Counted from the stretch's first letter, positions 43,681 through 55,225 are shown. The stretch is DNA of 64,000 bases from Chiridota heheva (GCA_020152595.1 JAIGNY010002845.1:1789501-1853500), one strand, 5' to 3'. The notes: a model not told the origin generated them from the letters alone. Numbers and translations: made by a program.

Positions 43681-45776
43681 AAAAAGAAATACTTTCTTGA
43701 AAAATTGGTAGCTGTAAAAATAATGCAAAGAGCACCTGGAGTATTATTAATAGTCTTTTAAATAAGAACACAGCAAATAGAAGTGTTAATACTGTGTTCA
43801 AAGATGGTACTAGCTCAATCACTGATCCCAAAACTATAGCAAATAACTTTAATAACTTCTTTGTTAATATAGGTGCTACTCTTGCAAGCAAGATTTACAG
43901 TAATAACTTATTTAACAAGTACTTAGACCCAACCAAGTATATTACAAGTTCTATGTTCCTTTATCCTGTTGTCGAGGAAGAAGTACTTAAGGTAGCCAAT
44001 TCATGTCTTAAGCCCACTAAATCTGCTGGCTCTGACAACTTAAAGCCCGGTATAATCAGATTAGTCACTCATATTATTGTAATACCTTTAACTCACATTA
44101 TTAATCTATCATTCACCACGGGTGTATTTCCTAACAAACTTCAGATTGCTAAAGTAATTCCCATTTTTTTAAAAGGATGAACCCGATGTTTAAGAAAATT
44201 ATTGCCCTATATCTGTTTTACCATGTTTGTCTGAAATAATAGAAAGATTGATGTTTAATTGTATAGTAGGTTTTCTTGATAAGCACAATGTAATATTTGA
44301 GGATCAATATGGTTTTAGGCCTGGTCATTCTATGGAATTAGCACTTATCTCTGCCACTGATAAATTATACAAAGCTCTTGATAAGAAGGATTCAGCAGTT
44401 GGGGTCTTTTTAGATCTTTCAAAGGCCTTCGATACTATTGATTATCAGATCCTTTTAAATAAGTTATCATTCTATGGCATAAGAGGTAATACACTTGCGT
44501 GGTTTCATAGTTATCTTTGTAATAGGCATCAATTTTAAATGTGGAGTTCCACAAGGTTCGATATTAGGTCCACTTCTTTTTATTATATATACCAATGATA
44601 TAAGCAATGTGTCTACAGAGTCATCACTGATCTGAGTTGCAGATGACACTTATATTTGGTTCAGGTAGTGACACAAACAAATTGTTCTGATTTATTTAAG
44701 TTTTATGAATGGTTCTCTAACATTAGTCAAAACTAATTATGTAGTATTTGGACCACTTAATAAAAATTGGGATGTCACTATCAACTTAAATAGCATTAAA
44801 ATTAGTAAAGTAGATTCCACAAAATTCTTAGGGTCTATATTGATTTAAATCTTTCTTGGTCCGATCATTTTCGTTCAATTCTAATAAGATTTGGAGAGGT
44901 GTTAGTACCTTGTCAAAATCTAAACATTTCATTCCAGGAATGATTTTAAGGTCCTTGTATCAAACACTTATTGTACCTCATTTATCTTACTGTTGCAGTG
45001 TTTGGTCGAGTGCTGTTAAATCATTCTTAAATAAATTAGTGATCTCACAAAAACGGGCCATCCAACATATAACCAATGCTTATTATTGTGACAGTACTAG
45101 TAATTTATTTTTGTCTCCTAACCTCCTTAATACTAGATCTCATTAACATTAATCTTGCCACCATTGCTTACAGGGCTACTAACAATAATCTTCCACCACC
45201 TTTTATAAAGATGTTTAGGACAAACAAAAACACTCACAACTACAATACCCGTCAATCAAACAACATCCACTGGTTCCCTGTCGCACCAACATTATAAGAT
45301 TTTATTCATGCAACCGTGCAATTGATACCTGGAATTCCTCCTGAACTGATGTACAACGCTGCAAATTTCTGGTCTGTTTTAGAAAAACCCTTAAAGGTAA
45401 ATGCATCATGAACTATTGATTTGTTTTTAATCATTTATTTTACTGTTAAATACTTACATCTTTACTTCCGGTACATCATTACTTTACCTGGGATTGGGTG
45501 GGGTGGGATGAGGACCTGTGGCTTCATTTGTATGTATTGGTGTGTGGGTGGTTGTGTTTTATACTACTAATTTGTTATCATTTTTGTTTTGTAATTTGGG
45601 AGTATTGTACTCAGTTAAGTTCTCCAGAGTTTTTATACAACACTTTCTTTCACAACCATACATATTCTTCTGTATATACATGTTTTGTAGATTTTATAAT
45701 ATATTTGTAAATAAAACTCTCCGTAATTATATGTAAATATGTTGTGAAAAAACAAATAAATGAAATGAAATGAAAT
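42735..45776 (+). pseudogene. Jockey/CR1-like LINE: ORF1 end, endonuclease motif, RT
   Basis: In order: ORF1-like pieces in two frames (WKLKGTGIVLQKDLTARNR, then SAWSIDGRIYALL) at 42830-43000; an endonuclease MGDFNIDI motif at 43425-43448; RT from 43794 with PTKSAGSDNL, EDQYGFRPGHS, FLDLSKAFDTIDY (44409-44447), GVPQGSILGPLL (about 44542) and VADDT at 44636-44650; and the post-RT SLYQTLIVPHLSYCCSVW. The tail is tgaaatgaaatgaaat at 45759-45776. Many frameshifts and inserted 33-bp repeats make it inactive. Confidence 0.88.
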
Positions 45777-46150
45777 ATAATTCATCATTGCTGGTCTTCA
45801 TTGGCCATCTTATTTGCATGATTTTCCTTAGGCAGTTGCTTTGAAATATGTCCAGTTTATTTTCATCTGATTTGTTGAACTTCCAGGTTTCAGAGCCATA
45901 AAGTAACACTGATATAACATTGGTTTGAAAAATTATAAGTTTGATTTTTCTCTTGTATATATTTGAATTCCATATTTAACTGTTGTTTTAAGTTGTTTAA
46001 ATGTGGTCAGTGCTAAGGAGATTCTCCATCTTATGTAATCTTCTGTGCCTCCATCTTTAGACAATGTTGTGCCTAGATATACAAACTTGTGTACATCTTC
46101 TAGCTCGTTATCTGATACAGTTATTGCTCTTCCGCTGTTATTGTTCATCT
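45777..46150 (-). pseudogene. LINE RT fragment, minus
   Basis: The minus strand reads LEDVHKFVYLGTTLSKDGG and, after a break, MLLYGSETWKFNKSDENKL with CLRKIMQIRWP. These are the YLG-x-x-x-x-x-D-G-G and LLYGSETW motifs of LINE ORF2 C-termini. The plus-strand LINE tail abuts it at 45776, so that LINE may have inserted into this one. Confidence 0.85.
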
Positions 46151-47030
46151 GTTATCCTTCATCATTGTCTGTAGGCTTTGAGGATTTTGGACTGAAAATC
46201 CATGGCAACAGATTTTCATCATGCATCAAAGCTCCTCTGTAATAACATTTAGGTTTGGGAGTTATGGCTCATCAAAGATTAAAGGCTGAGCTATGGAAAG
46301 TTTGTGATGTGTGAATGAGAAGACAATTCAAATTATATGAGTAACGCTTTGTGTTTCTTTTCTATATTTCAATCATTAAAAATGAAGAAAATGTCTTTTC
46401 TATTTAGATGTTGATTGAGAGATCCAAAATTTAGATGTCAGAATCAGCAAGTCCCTTATAAACATTTATGGTAGATGATTCAAAATCACACACCTGGAAA
46501 AACAAATACTGGTTCAGGCAGTTATTCATAAGAAGAATTTGTTTTTCTTCTGTTAAAAAATTTTTTTAATTTATTTTTTATTATTTTTATTTTCTTTTTA
46601 TAGATTTCTTGAGTAACAACAGTATATGTGGTAGATGTGTGGTCCAAAAACATCCCCCCTGTAATTATGCAATGAAAAGTTTTTAAATTACTAAAGAGGG
46701 AAGTATATGAACATGTATTACTACATTAATATTATTTCTGTAACGATTTTTTCTGGGAAGATTTTTGATTCAGAACTGAGAAATTTTAAAATTAATTTGA
46801 ACTCTGCAAAACCATGAATAGGAAAAGTTAAGTTGTGGCCATTCCTGCATCACACATTTGCATTAATATTTGCATAGTAGAAGCAAAGATTTAAGAAGTT
46901 GCACAATGGACAATTTTTTACTGCTTTTTAATGTGAATTTTGCAATTTTCAATTGTTTGTTGGGATTTACAAATGTTACCTCTATTGACTATATATAGAT
47001 AAATTTGAATTTGTCTGTTGTCTGTTTACA
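46151..47030. other. Intron upstream of exon I
   Basis: AT-rich, with no ORF, array or shared repeat that I could identify. Confidence 0.45.
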
Positions 47031-47031
47031 G

Positions 47032-47381
47032 GGCTTCTCAATCTCCTGCATTGTGTATGGGTATTGCGCACAGCTTTGGTTATGTTCAAGATCTTAAATG
47101 GTGCCCCTCTGGAGGTTTTGTCCCGTCTTCATCATCAAATTGCGGACAAATTGGTGTTCTTGGACTGGCCTGTAGTATAGGCATCATTGCTGTATACAAT
47201 GTACCACATCCACAACAGTTACAAAGGACCAAAAGCAGAGTGTACAAGAGGGATCCATCGATTATCTTGAAACCAAGACCGGGCATAGATTCTGCTTCTG
47301 AGAATTCTTTTGGGACGTGTACCTGTTTAGATTGGTCAAGGTTCAAAGGTCATAAAAAGGTCGTAGGTGGTTTTCAAAATG
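47032..47381 (+). CDS. GTF3C2: GTF3C2-like exon I, propeller core
   Basis: The acceptor is tgtctgtttacag and the donor AATG|gtaagc. It enters in phase 2 (completing a Gly codon with exon H) and leaves in phase 1. It encodes ALCMGIAHSFGYVQDLKWCP, then GQIGVLGLACSIGIIAVYNV with PHP, and the end TCTCLDWSRFKGHKKVVGGF plus QNG. The spacing of WDLK(F/W)CPSG, LACS and PHP, with the later G(Y/F)xNG turn, is the best match to GTF3C2 in the window and the anchor for naming the gene. No frame defect is seen. Confidence 0.93.
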
Positions 47382-47564
47382 GTAAGCTTGTTGTATATTG
47401 TTTTGTTTGATGTAGGTTTGTGTATTGTGTTTACATGTTATATTAAAGAGACTGGTATGTTTTTTTATAAAGGAGCAAAGGATCAAAAATCAATTTAAAG
47501 TAATTCGTCAACTGACCAACAATCTCTGCATTTAATGGTCAGCCGAGCAGAAAATCTTATTGCC

Positions 47565-47960
47565 TTAAAGAATTAGTTCATGGGTCAAGCAAGTCTATCT
47601 TAAATGAAAATGGACTTCAAAGTAAACAAAATAGTGAATACAAAAATCACATTCCGTTAAGGAGATGTGAAAGTTTAAAGTTTGGTATCATCTGTGTAGA
47701 AAAGACTGAAATCAGACTAGTTGTGATGTCACAGCCTCAGATTCCTCAAAGTCTTATGTATTTTATTATATTTTGTCCTGCAATTTTGTGGCTTCAAAAC
47801 CATGGAATATGTCAAAAAAAGTAGTAAAACTGAATCTAGGAAGGGTATTTAAAATATACCACCTGGAGAAATTTTGAGAAAAATAATTCAACTTTTACAT
47901 GAACTATTAGTAGACTTTATAGTAGACTTACTACACCAGTCATTTCTACATGCCGAAAAG
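47565..47960 (+). mobile_element. Dispersed family 5 element, plus copy
   Basis: Full order of landmarks from aaagaattagttcatgggtc through attccgttaaggagatgtga, gactagttgtgatgtcacag, ccatggaatatgtc and ataccacctggagaaatttt. Confidence 0.85.
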
Positions 47961-48489
47961 TCTCTTTAAGCCTACCTGCACCAGACACTTGAGTTAATTT
48001 TAAAAACTCAGGTATGACAATTACTAACCCGACTTCCTATTCAGTGTATTGTGTTTCCACTCCAAACAATGATTGTTTATCTGCCATTCCCATGCACACC
48101 ACAGCCAGGTAGCCCAAGGTTATTTGTGTGTATAAGATTACAGAAGCCAGAGCTGAGTAATCAAGGCACTTTCGCGAATGAAATCACTCATCCGTGTTGA
48201 GTGTCTTAGTGAGAGGAATTTGTTTTCAAACTGGTGATGAAAATAGCTGTGTATCATATGCCTGAGGTAATAATGTGCATTGACTGTGGATGATTGACGG
48301 ACCATTTCTCCTAAGGAAAGATATTGCTTTATGTACACAGTTAAGACTAAATGGAATCAGATTTTTAAATGCTTTCTTCACCAATTTTTAATTTTTTTAA
48401 GTCCTCTTTTATATAAGATGGACATACTTGACCACTGAACTAATCCTTTTAGAATTTTGTATATGCATGTAACATTTACTTTGACAAGA

Positions 48490-48960
48490 AAGCTGATTGA
48501 CTGATGGGCTAAGGTATAACATAACATATCAAGATGACGGGCTGAGAAAGTTTATTCACCTCATAAAAAGCCCAAACTAACACCACTACCACCACAAAAA
48601 TATAAAGGAAAAAAAATAAACGACGTCCAGAGTTAGTAAAGAACTTATTAATGTTGACTTTGGAATTGTGAACAGAATTGGAGCTAACTAACCACTCAGG
48701 CAAACCATTCCACTCATTAACAACTCTTAGCAAAGAGCTAAAACGCCGAATATCTATCTGTGAGAACTCTTTGGTCAACTTCAAACTGTTACCACGTGTC
48801 ACATGAGGATTAGCTGTTTCAACTGTACTAAATAGTAAGTTTGCCTGGATTTTATTTTTTAGTTGTCCTCGGCAACCAGGCATGTGATATGTCGATCTCT
48901 GCTGTTGAATTTGAATTGTGACACAAAAGAGACCTAATATGTATCTTGTATTTCTTATCT
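48490..48960 (-). pseudogene. LINE 3' terminal fragment (family 12), minus copy 1
   Basis: A 124-codon minus-strand ORF reads ANPHVTRGNSLKLTKEFSQI ... RVVNEWNGLPEWLVSSNSV, the typical R-x-x-x-x-W-N-x-L-P motif at the end of CR1/Jockey-like ORF2. Copies at 52770-53050 (-) and 54440-55010 (+) are related. Confidence 0.82.
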
Positions 48961-48961
48961 G

Positions 48962-49255
48962 AGAGGTGTAGTGGTTAAGGAGTCATGCTCATTTGGAAGG
49001 TACCGGGTTTGATTACTGGCACCGGGTTCGATTCCCACCGCGAGCACTGCATTGGTGTCCTTGAGGAAGGCACTTTACTTGCTTCAGTCCACTCAGCTGT
49101 AAAATGAGTACTAGCACTGCTGGGGAATTAACTTTGGATGGACTGCCATCTCGTCTAGGGGAAGTCATGTACTCTCATTCACTTGCGCCATGAAAACTGG
49201 GAATAAGCACGGGCTCTATGAGCCTTATGGCTCCAATGGATTTAGCTTAAGCTTT
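48962..49255 (+). mobile_element. tRNA-derived SINE family 1
   Basis: gtgtagtggttaaggagtca, then two successive B-box-like tracts (gggtttgattactgg and GGGTTCGATTCCCACC), tgtccttgaggaaggcactt and ggaataagcacgggctctat. Confidence 0.88.
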
Positions 49256-49611
49256 TTCCTATCAGAAAAAGCAAGAAATATTTCCACAAACAGTCTTTAA
49301 ATTGTTGAACATTTTTTTGTCTGATCAATATTAAGGACTGTTTTTGGACTATATGCAAAATTTTGTGAAGTATACACAGAAAAACGGATGTAAATTCTTT
49401 GTGTTAGTTGAAATCCGTCCATAATTCAGTCCTTGAAAATGATGAGAATGTCTACCACTCCTAGGTGTAGATTTAGGTTAATGTTAATATTCAAAAGCTT
49501 TTTGTCAGAATAGCTACTCTCCTTCAAACAATTGGGTACATAAATAAAAAACAGGATTTTCATCAGAAAATAGAGAAGTATACATCACAGGTTTGCATTG
49601 ATATTTGCATA

Positions 49612-49920
49612 TTAAAGGATTAGTTCAGGGGTCAAGCAAGTCTATCTTATATGAAAGAAGACTTCAAAAGAAACAAAATGGTGGAAAAAGCATTCAAAAA
49701 TCTTATTCCGTTATTTTAGTTTAAAGGTTGGCATCATTCGTGAAAAACAACTAAAATCAGATTGACATTGCAGCCTTAGATTCGTCAAATTTGCTATTTA
49801 TTCTTGTATATTTTGGCCTGCAATTGTGTGGCTTAGCTACCATTGGATATTTCAGAAAAGTAGTCGAACAGAATCTTGTAAGGGTAAATATAATTTACCA
49901 CCTGAAGAAAGTAAAACAAA
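49612..49920 (+). mobile_element. Dispersed family 5 element, plus copy
   Basis: The head aaggattagttcaggggtca, then agcaagtctatcttatatga, and the end taccacctgaagaaagt. A (caat)n tract follows at 50005-50040. Confidence 0.85.
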
Positions 49921-50012
49921 AGTTAAATCAATTTTCTTTAAAATACATTATAATTGTTAAGAATGTGGTATGCCAATGGGTATTATCAATTAAAAAATTG
50001 ATCGATCTAATT

Positions 50013-50043
<31 letters not shown>

Positions 50044-50141
50044 TGATACGCTGGTGGTGAAATGCAAGAGACAATTAACTATTATTGCTGTTACAAACCA
50101 CGATTAGTGCTTAAGAAGATCAATTTGAATGTTTTCTGCAG

Positions 50142-50279
50142 GTTGCATTGTTGTTTGGAGTGTAGGTACCACATCCACGCTTTTGAGAGCAGAGGAAAAT
50201 GGTGTGCGAGTGATCTATCCAATCCAAGTTGTTCCAATATTCGCAAATGCTGTGTTGAATGTTAACATCTTTGCTCAAG
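50142..50279 (+). CDS. GTF3C2: GTF3C2-like exon J, propeller blade
   Basis: The acceptor is gttttctgcag and the donor CAAG|gtaagt, with phase 1 at both ends. The frame reads CIVVWSVGTTSTLLRAEENG and VRVIYPIQVVPIFANAVLNV. It continues the propeller after the GGFQNG turn, as the MVVFWNL...LYPFQ-F-AHDQAV stretch does in vertebrates. The longer alternative frame (LEC...) is a shadow. Confidence 0.88.
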
Positions 50280-50299
50280 GTAAGTGGCACTTAAACCTT

Positions 50300-51190
50300 C
50301 AGCGCTCAATCGGTTGTGGTACGACCGGTTTGGACATGCACTTTTCAAGAAACTTTTTAAAAATTTTGCTTCGTCAAATAGGCCCACAGCAGTGATCCTG
50401 GTATCATTTGAAAGAGCTTGAATAGTTTTTTCTGAAAATGTCACTTTTTGATGGGGTTATGTAATGCTAAAGATTTTTAAGAAAAAATGGGTTGAAATAG
50501 AGAAAATTTAAAAAAATGCACAAAATTTAACAAAAAACTTTTTTTTCTTCAAAACTTAATTGTCGTACTTCCAGACCGTGCTTTTGCCTGAAAAACCCTG
50601 AAGAAGTATTAAAGACATCAATGCTTCCAATTCTTTTCGAATTTTGACTGCCCTGTCATCAATATCTTTTTTTGGAAAAAGTTGTGCAAAATATCATGAG
50701 TTTGAGCCTTTATGCAAAAAATATTGTCAGAATCGTTATTCCACACATTTTTAATTGAATAAAAAAAAAAGAGCAACTACCTGCTCTTTGTTCACACTGG
50801 AATATAAGTATTAAAACAAATCCACACACTACAAGATAGGCAGCGTAGTGTAGCGGTAAGCGTGCAGAATTTTAACGTGAGCGACCCTGCGTGGCTTTGT
50901 TTTTTGCAGGTAATTACAGCGATGATTTTTGTTTGTTTTCATTGTTTTTGCAAGTTTTGCTTTGAGAAAAAAAATTAGATTGGTATCAATGGGAAGGAAA
51001 TTTCACAAACAATCTACGTATGTAAAAAACTCCTCCATTTTCTTTATTCACAAGAAAAATAAAGCTTCAAAAAAATTTGACCTAAATTTTGCAAATTTGC
51101 ATTTTTATTTCAATATTTTTTTAATTTTGACTTTTTTATTTAAAAAATTAGAATTTAAATAAACCAAACTTGTAGTGATTGAAAATGAAA
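50300..51190 (+). repeat. Dispersed family 9, plus copy
   Basis: It is the inverted counterpart of 56030-57020: aatcggttgtggtacgaccg, ctttttgatggggttatg, aaatgggttgaaatagagaa, aaaaaaatgcacaaaattt and tgcaagttttgctttgagaa occur in the same order on the complement there. A tRNA-like tract lies at 50836-50890. Confidence 0.85.
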
Positions 51191-51407
51191 GTCTTTGAAA
51201 ATTAATTTTAAATATTCATTTTGAAAAATTGCTAGTCACATTTTAAACAGATGGGTTTGTGGTTCAGTATTCATTTTGAATGCTACATGTAGTTGTTCAA
51301 ACAGACTTTGTGGTTCAGTTCAAATAGAGTAAGGTTGAGTTCTTGTGGATAATGATGGAAAGGGGCATGTTTTCCCCACTTATTCACTTTTGCTGTAAAT
51401 GCAGCTT

Positions 51408-52304
51408 AAAGGAGACACAAGGTCTGACATACTCCTTGTTTTATATGATAGAATTAAAAATGATCAATCTTTGGACCAAGTTTCATTACCTCCCAAAGCA
51501 ATCCAAAAGATAATTTGTAACTATTTAAAAGTTTTATGCTATGGGAGCCACCTTTTTTTATTTTAAAACCATGATGCAGAAAATGACGTTGTTAACCCAG
51601 GAAATTGGAAAAATGTTTTGTATTTCGTTATAATCTATGTTGAGTTTTCTAGTTCATGCAAGAAAGTATTTTGCTTTTATAAAAAAATTTTTTTTTTTTT
51701 AAGATCATCAAATCATGCCGTTAAAACTTTATGTCACTTCATCTTAGAATAAAACATTAATCAATTTATAAAGAAATACATTGTAATCCTTTTGTCCTTG
51801 TTGGACAAATTGTTTCATCATACACAAGATTTCAATACAGAATTGCACAATATGGCAGCCTCCATGTGTCGACTTCAAACATGAATAACTTGAAAGAAAA
51901 ATAAGATTTTTACTTGCTGTTGTGGTAGTTGGTTTAGATTGGAATTAAGCCTGAGTCAGGTAGCAAAAAATCAGAACCGGGTATTTGTTACTATTACTCA
52001 GTTCCAATCCTGGTACCCCCAAAAAAATTAGATCTAAAACATTTTTTTTTTCCCTTTAGTTCTACAATTTTCGCATAACTGGTATATTATTAGGCTAATA
52101 CTAAAACTATGGTAATTACTCTTGACTCGCACCATTATTAGTGACATTCTTGGGTTTGTTCTTGGTTAGTGAAATTACTGTCATTTTAGTGTAAGTAGGT
52201 ACCCGACCATTCATACGGGTACCTGGGTACCCGACTCAGCCTTAATTGGAATCCTCTATTGTATGAATAAAGCATTGTATCAGACTTCATGTCTCCTTTA
52301 AAGT
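51408..52304 (+). mobile_element. TIR element family 1, copy 3, with nested TTAA MITE
   Basis: The left TIR (ttaaaggagacacaaggtct) is at 51408 and the right TIR (cagacttcatgtctccttta) ends near 52304. The interior matches copies 1 and 2. The segment 51953-52249 is a separate insertion. Confidence 0.85.
51953..52249. mobile_element. TTAA-bounded MITE family 4, nested
   Basis: It begins TTAAGCCTGAGTCAGGTA and ends with the inverted GGGTACCCGACTCAGCCTTAA. The inverted ends and TTAA at both borders, inside a family 1 element, show a clean insertion event. Confidence 0.8.
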
Positions 52305-52769
52305 TCCTCAGCAAAAATGTTGTAGAATGTGTTGGCAATCATAAAGTTCTCCCTGACTTCAAACTCCTTGAACTTTGACCTGCCAGTGTAACAAATGCTT
52401 TGGTGCACCTATGATTTGGCTTCTCACTCTCCAGCAAGAACCCAAATCATAGTTGCCATGTACTGTTTGTTAGGGCACTATTTACCCACAGTGTTTTTGT
52501 ATATCCAGGTAGGGTGAAGTTGGAATGTTTTAATTATGGATTCTAAGCATATCTGCCATCTATGATACATTTTATTAAAAATGCAAAAGCATGTTTTCAC
52601 AATTAATTTTGCTGAAAACCTTTATTGTGAATCTCTCAATATCTGTTTTATTACACTTGTTTTATTTGTTGATTACTTATATGTTGGCTGAAGTCCCCAT
52701 TTACCAATGAAATGACTTGAATTTAAATCCTTTTCTGTTTTTGTTTTATTCTCCTTTATCATATGTGAT

Positions 52770-53050
52770 GGACATCAGATAACACACAATGACAAGATAT
52801 CTAGCTGAGAAAGGTTGATCACCCCATAAAAAGCCCAAACTAACACCACCTCCACCACAAAAAAAAAATACAGAAATCTAAACAAAATCAAAATCTAAAA
52901 AGCTAGTACACAATATCAAAGTTGACTAAAATTGTGAACAGAAGTGGGGCTAACCACCCACCTCAGGCAAACCATTCCACTCATTAACAACCCTTCATGA
53001 AAAGCTAAAACGCTGATTATCTACGCCGAGATGACTAGCATTTAACCAAT
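52770..53050 (-). pseudogene. LINE 3' terminal fragment (family 12), minus copy 2
   Basis: ctcaggcaaaccattccact, then cattaacaacccttcatgaa and gctaaaacgctgattatcta, match 48690-48760. It ends about 25 bp before the exon K acceptor. Confidence 0.85.
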
Positions 53051-53075
53051 TTCTACTCTTGTTTCATTTTGCTAG

Positions 53076-53240
53076 ATGATAATTACGTGGTGGCCTTAAA
53101 TGTGGACAGAGAGATCTCAACCCTTGACCTGAGAAGCCCTGACTGCTGCCTTCAAGCTCATAAAGAACAAGTTGTGCTGTGTTCCCATTGGCCGACCTTG
53201 TGGCCCACCGCCATGCTGACTTGTGATTACTTTTTATACA
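53076..53240 (+). CDS. GTF3C2: GTF3C2-like exon K, propeller blade
   Basis: The acceptor is tttcattttgctag and the donor TACA|gtaagt, with phase 1 at both ends. It encodes DNYVVALNVDREISTLDLRS with PDCCLQAHKEQVVLCSHW. TLDLRSP corresponds to the K-F-WDLRRP WD-type strand of GTF3C2 and WPTLWPTAMLTCDYFLYS to the following LAWLLPY...DN-YASYG strand. LINE sequence upstream and family 11 sequence downstream leave the exon with almost no unique flank. Confidence 0.9.
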
Positions 53241-53254
53241 GTAAGTTGCAAGAT

Positions 53255-54060
53255 ATTTACCTATGTCAACGAGGTTGGATTGAGGTTATGTTTTTGCCTG
53301 CGTTTGTTTGTTTGTTTGTTTGTCTGTTTGTTTGTCTGTTTGTTTGTCCATCTGTTTGTTTGTTTGTCTGTTTGTTTGTCCGTCTGTTTGTTTGTTTGTT
53401 TGTCTGTTTGTTTGTTTGTCTGTTTGTTTGTCTGTTTGTTTGTCTGTTTGTTTGTTTGTTTGTCTAATTGTTTGTCTAATTGTTTGTCTGTCTGTTTGTT
53501 TGTTTGTCTGTCTGTTTGTTTGTCTGTTTGTTTGTTTGTTTGTTTGTTTGTCTGTTTGTCTGTTTGTTTGTTTGTCTGTCTGATTTTTGTCCATCTGTTT
53601 GTTTGTCTGTCTGTTTGTTTGTTTGTCTGTCTGTTTGTTTGTCTGTTTGTTTGTATGTGTGTTTGTTTGTTTGTTTGTCTGCTTGTTTGTCTGTCTGTTT
53701 GTCTGTCTGTCTTTTTGTTTGTCTGTTTGTCTGTCTGTTTGTTTGTCTGTATGTCTGTCTGTCTGTTTGTTTGTCTGTTTGTTTGTCTGTCTGATTGTTT
53801 ATTTGTTTGTTTGTCTGTGTGCCATTGAGAACTGATGATTGGATTAGGATTATATTTTGTGTGTGTTGTGTGTTGTGTTTTTATGCTTAAGAAAGATGTG
53901 AATAAAATTTGATACATATTGTAACAGCTAGGGGAAGGGCACAAATGGAGGGATGTTTTTGGATGAGATCTGTCTAGACTTCTAGTTCAAACTTTCCATT
54001 GGAATGTGCTGAACAATGAATTCATGCCCTGAAAGGAATTTCTAAACAATCCATTTTCTG
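53255..54060 (+). mobile_element. Dispersed family 11 copy with expanded TTTG tract
   Basis: It starts acctatgtcaacgaggttgg about 20 bp after the exon K donor, has the expanded microsatellite at 53290-53820, then actgatgattggattaggat, gggaagggcacaaatggagg, atgagatctgtctagactt and tgccctgaaaggaattt. Confidence 0.8.
53290..53820 (+). repeat. (TTTG/TCTG)n microsatellite, about 530 bp
   Basis: Alternating tttg and tctg tetranucleotides. Every frame on both strands is open or nearly so, giving false Phe/Val/Cys/Leu and Lys/Gln/Thr/Asn proteins. Confidence 0.98.
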
Positions 54061-54115
54061 TCCTTGTCCATGAACCTCTAAATCTGTTCATATTTTCATT
54101 TTAATCTTTATATAG

Positions 54116-54201
54116 GAAAAAAAGGACACACATTGACCCAGATTTCAACATTTCAGAGTCTGGGTGGTCGACCATTCATGACTTTTCCAGGTGGAGTATG
54201 G
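54116..54201 (+). CDS. GTF3C2: GTF3C2-like exon L
   Basis: The acceptor is ttaatctttatatag and the donor TGG|gtaagt. It enters in phase 1 and leaves in phase 0. It encodes KKGHTLTQISTFQSLGGRPF and MTFPGGVW, which continues into the next exon as the FTAPRKGTVWSLSGSDW region does in GTF3C2. Confidence 0.85.
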
Positions 54202-54439
54202 GTAAGTTCCAAGATTTTGTAAAAAAACATTTTGTATTTACTACAACAGATGAGTTTTTTCAGCATTACAATAGCTATGGAGGAGAAGTACACACTCACA
54301 TTAATAAGGGGTTTTATTCTGCTATAGTAGACTCTGTATACCAGTCATTTTCATAAAAACTTTTAACATCTGTTAAACTTGATATTATTGAGTGGAACAA
54401 TTGAAGAAATTTTTATTTTCTTTGTAGAGAGTTTATTTT

Positions 54440-55010
54440 CATTTGTATAAGCAGTAAGTCAGGCCTCACCTTGAATATGCTATGCAGGCTTGGAGTCCCT
54501 TTTATGAGAAAGATAAGTTCTTTTTGGAGCAGATTTAGCGAAGAGCCACTAGACTTATTTCTGAAGTAAGGAATCTCTCTTAGGATTCTAGGTTGCGAAT
54601 TCTTGGTTTGACCATGCTTGAGTTGAGAAGAGTATGTGGCGATATAATTAAGGTTTTTTTAATTTCTATTTGGTAGTGATGCTTTGACTTCTCCGTTATT
54701 TCTTGCATGTTTCAGCTAATCCTCATGTGACATGTGGTAACACTTTGGAGTTGACCAAATAGTTCTCATGGATTGATATTCACCATTTTAGCTTTTAGCA
54801 AAGAGTTGTTAAAGTGAAATCGTTTGCCTGAGTGGGTTGTTGGCTCCAATTCTATTTACAATTTAAAAGTCAAGATTAATACATTCTGGGTGTCTTTGCT
54901 TTTGTGTTATTTCTGTATTTTTCTTTTGTGGTAGTGTTTTGTTTAGGTTTTTCATGGGGTGACTAACCCTTTTTAGCCCATTATCTTGTTATATTATGAT
55001 GTTAAAGCAG
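54440..55010 (+). pseudogene. LINE 3' terminal fragment (family 12), plus copy
   Basis: It reads VRPHLEYAMQAWSPFYEKD, then ATRLISEVRNLS and a degenerate NPHVTCGNTLELTK, the plus-strand version of 48490-48960 extended further 5'. It is interrupted by stops. Confidence 0.82.
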
Positions 55011-55074
55011 TCTTTTCTGGGGTTTTTTTTGTCCTCTTGATTATACTAACTGGACTTGCTTGACCTTGAACTAA

Positions 55075-55225
55075 TCCTGGATTTTTAGTTCTCGTGTTTC
55101 TCTCAATCTCCCCCTGTTTACTCTCTTTCCTACCTCTAGAATGATCTAACCTCTCAGGTACAATTTGACCCTTGCTGTTGTGGTGCTGGTAAACTCTCCT
55201 CATACAAACAAACAAACAAACTAAT
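55075..55225 (+). mobile_element. I-type LINE 3' terminus
   Basis: ctctagaatgatctaacctc then tcaggtacaatttgacc and a caaacaaacaaacaaac tail. Confidence 0.8.

Noticed and set aside
49990..50045. Possible regulatory (caat)n element
   Set aside because: It is a simple tetranucleotide repeat with no other supporting signal.
53069..53944. Phe/Val/Cys/Leu and Lys/Gln/Thr/Asn ORFs up to 227 codons
   Set aside because: These are translations of the tetranucleotide microsatellite.
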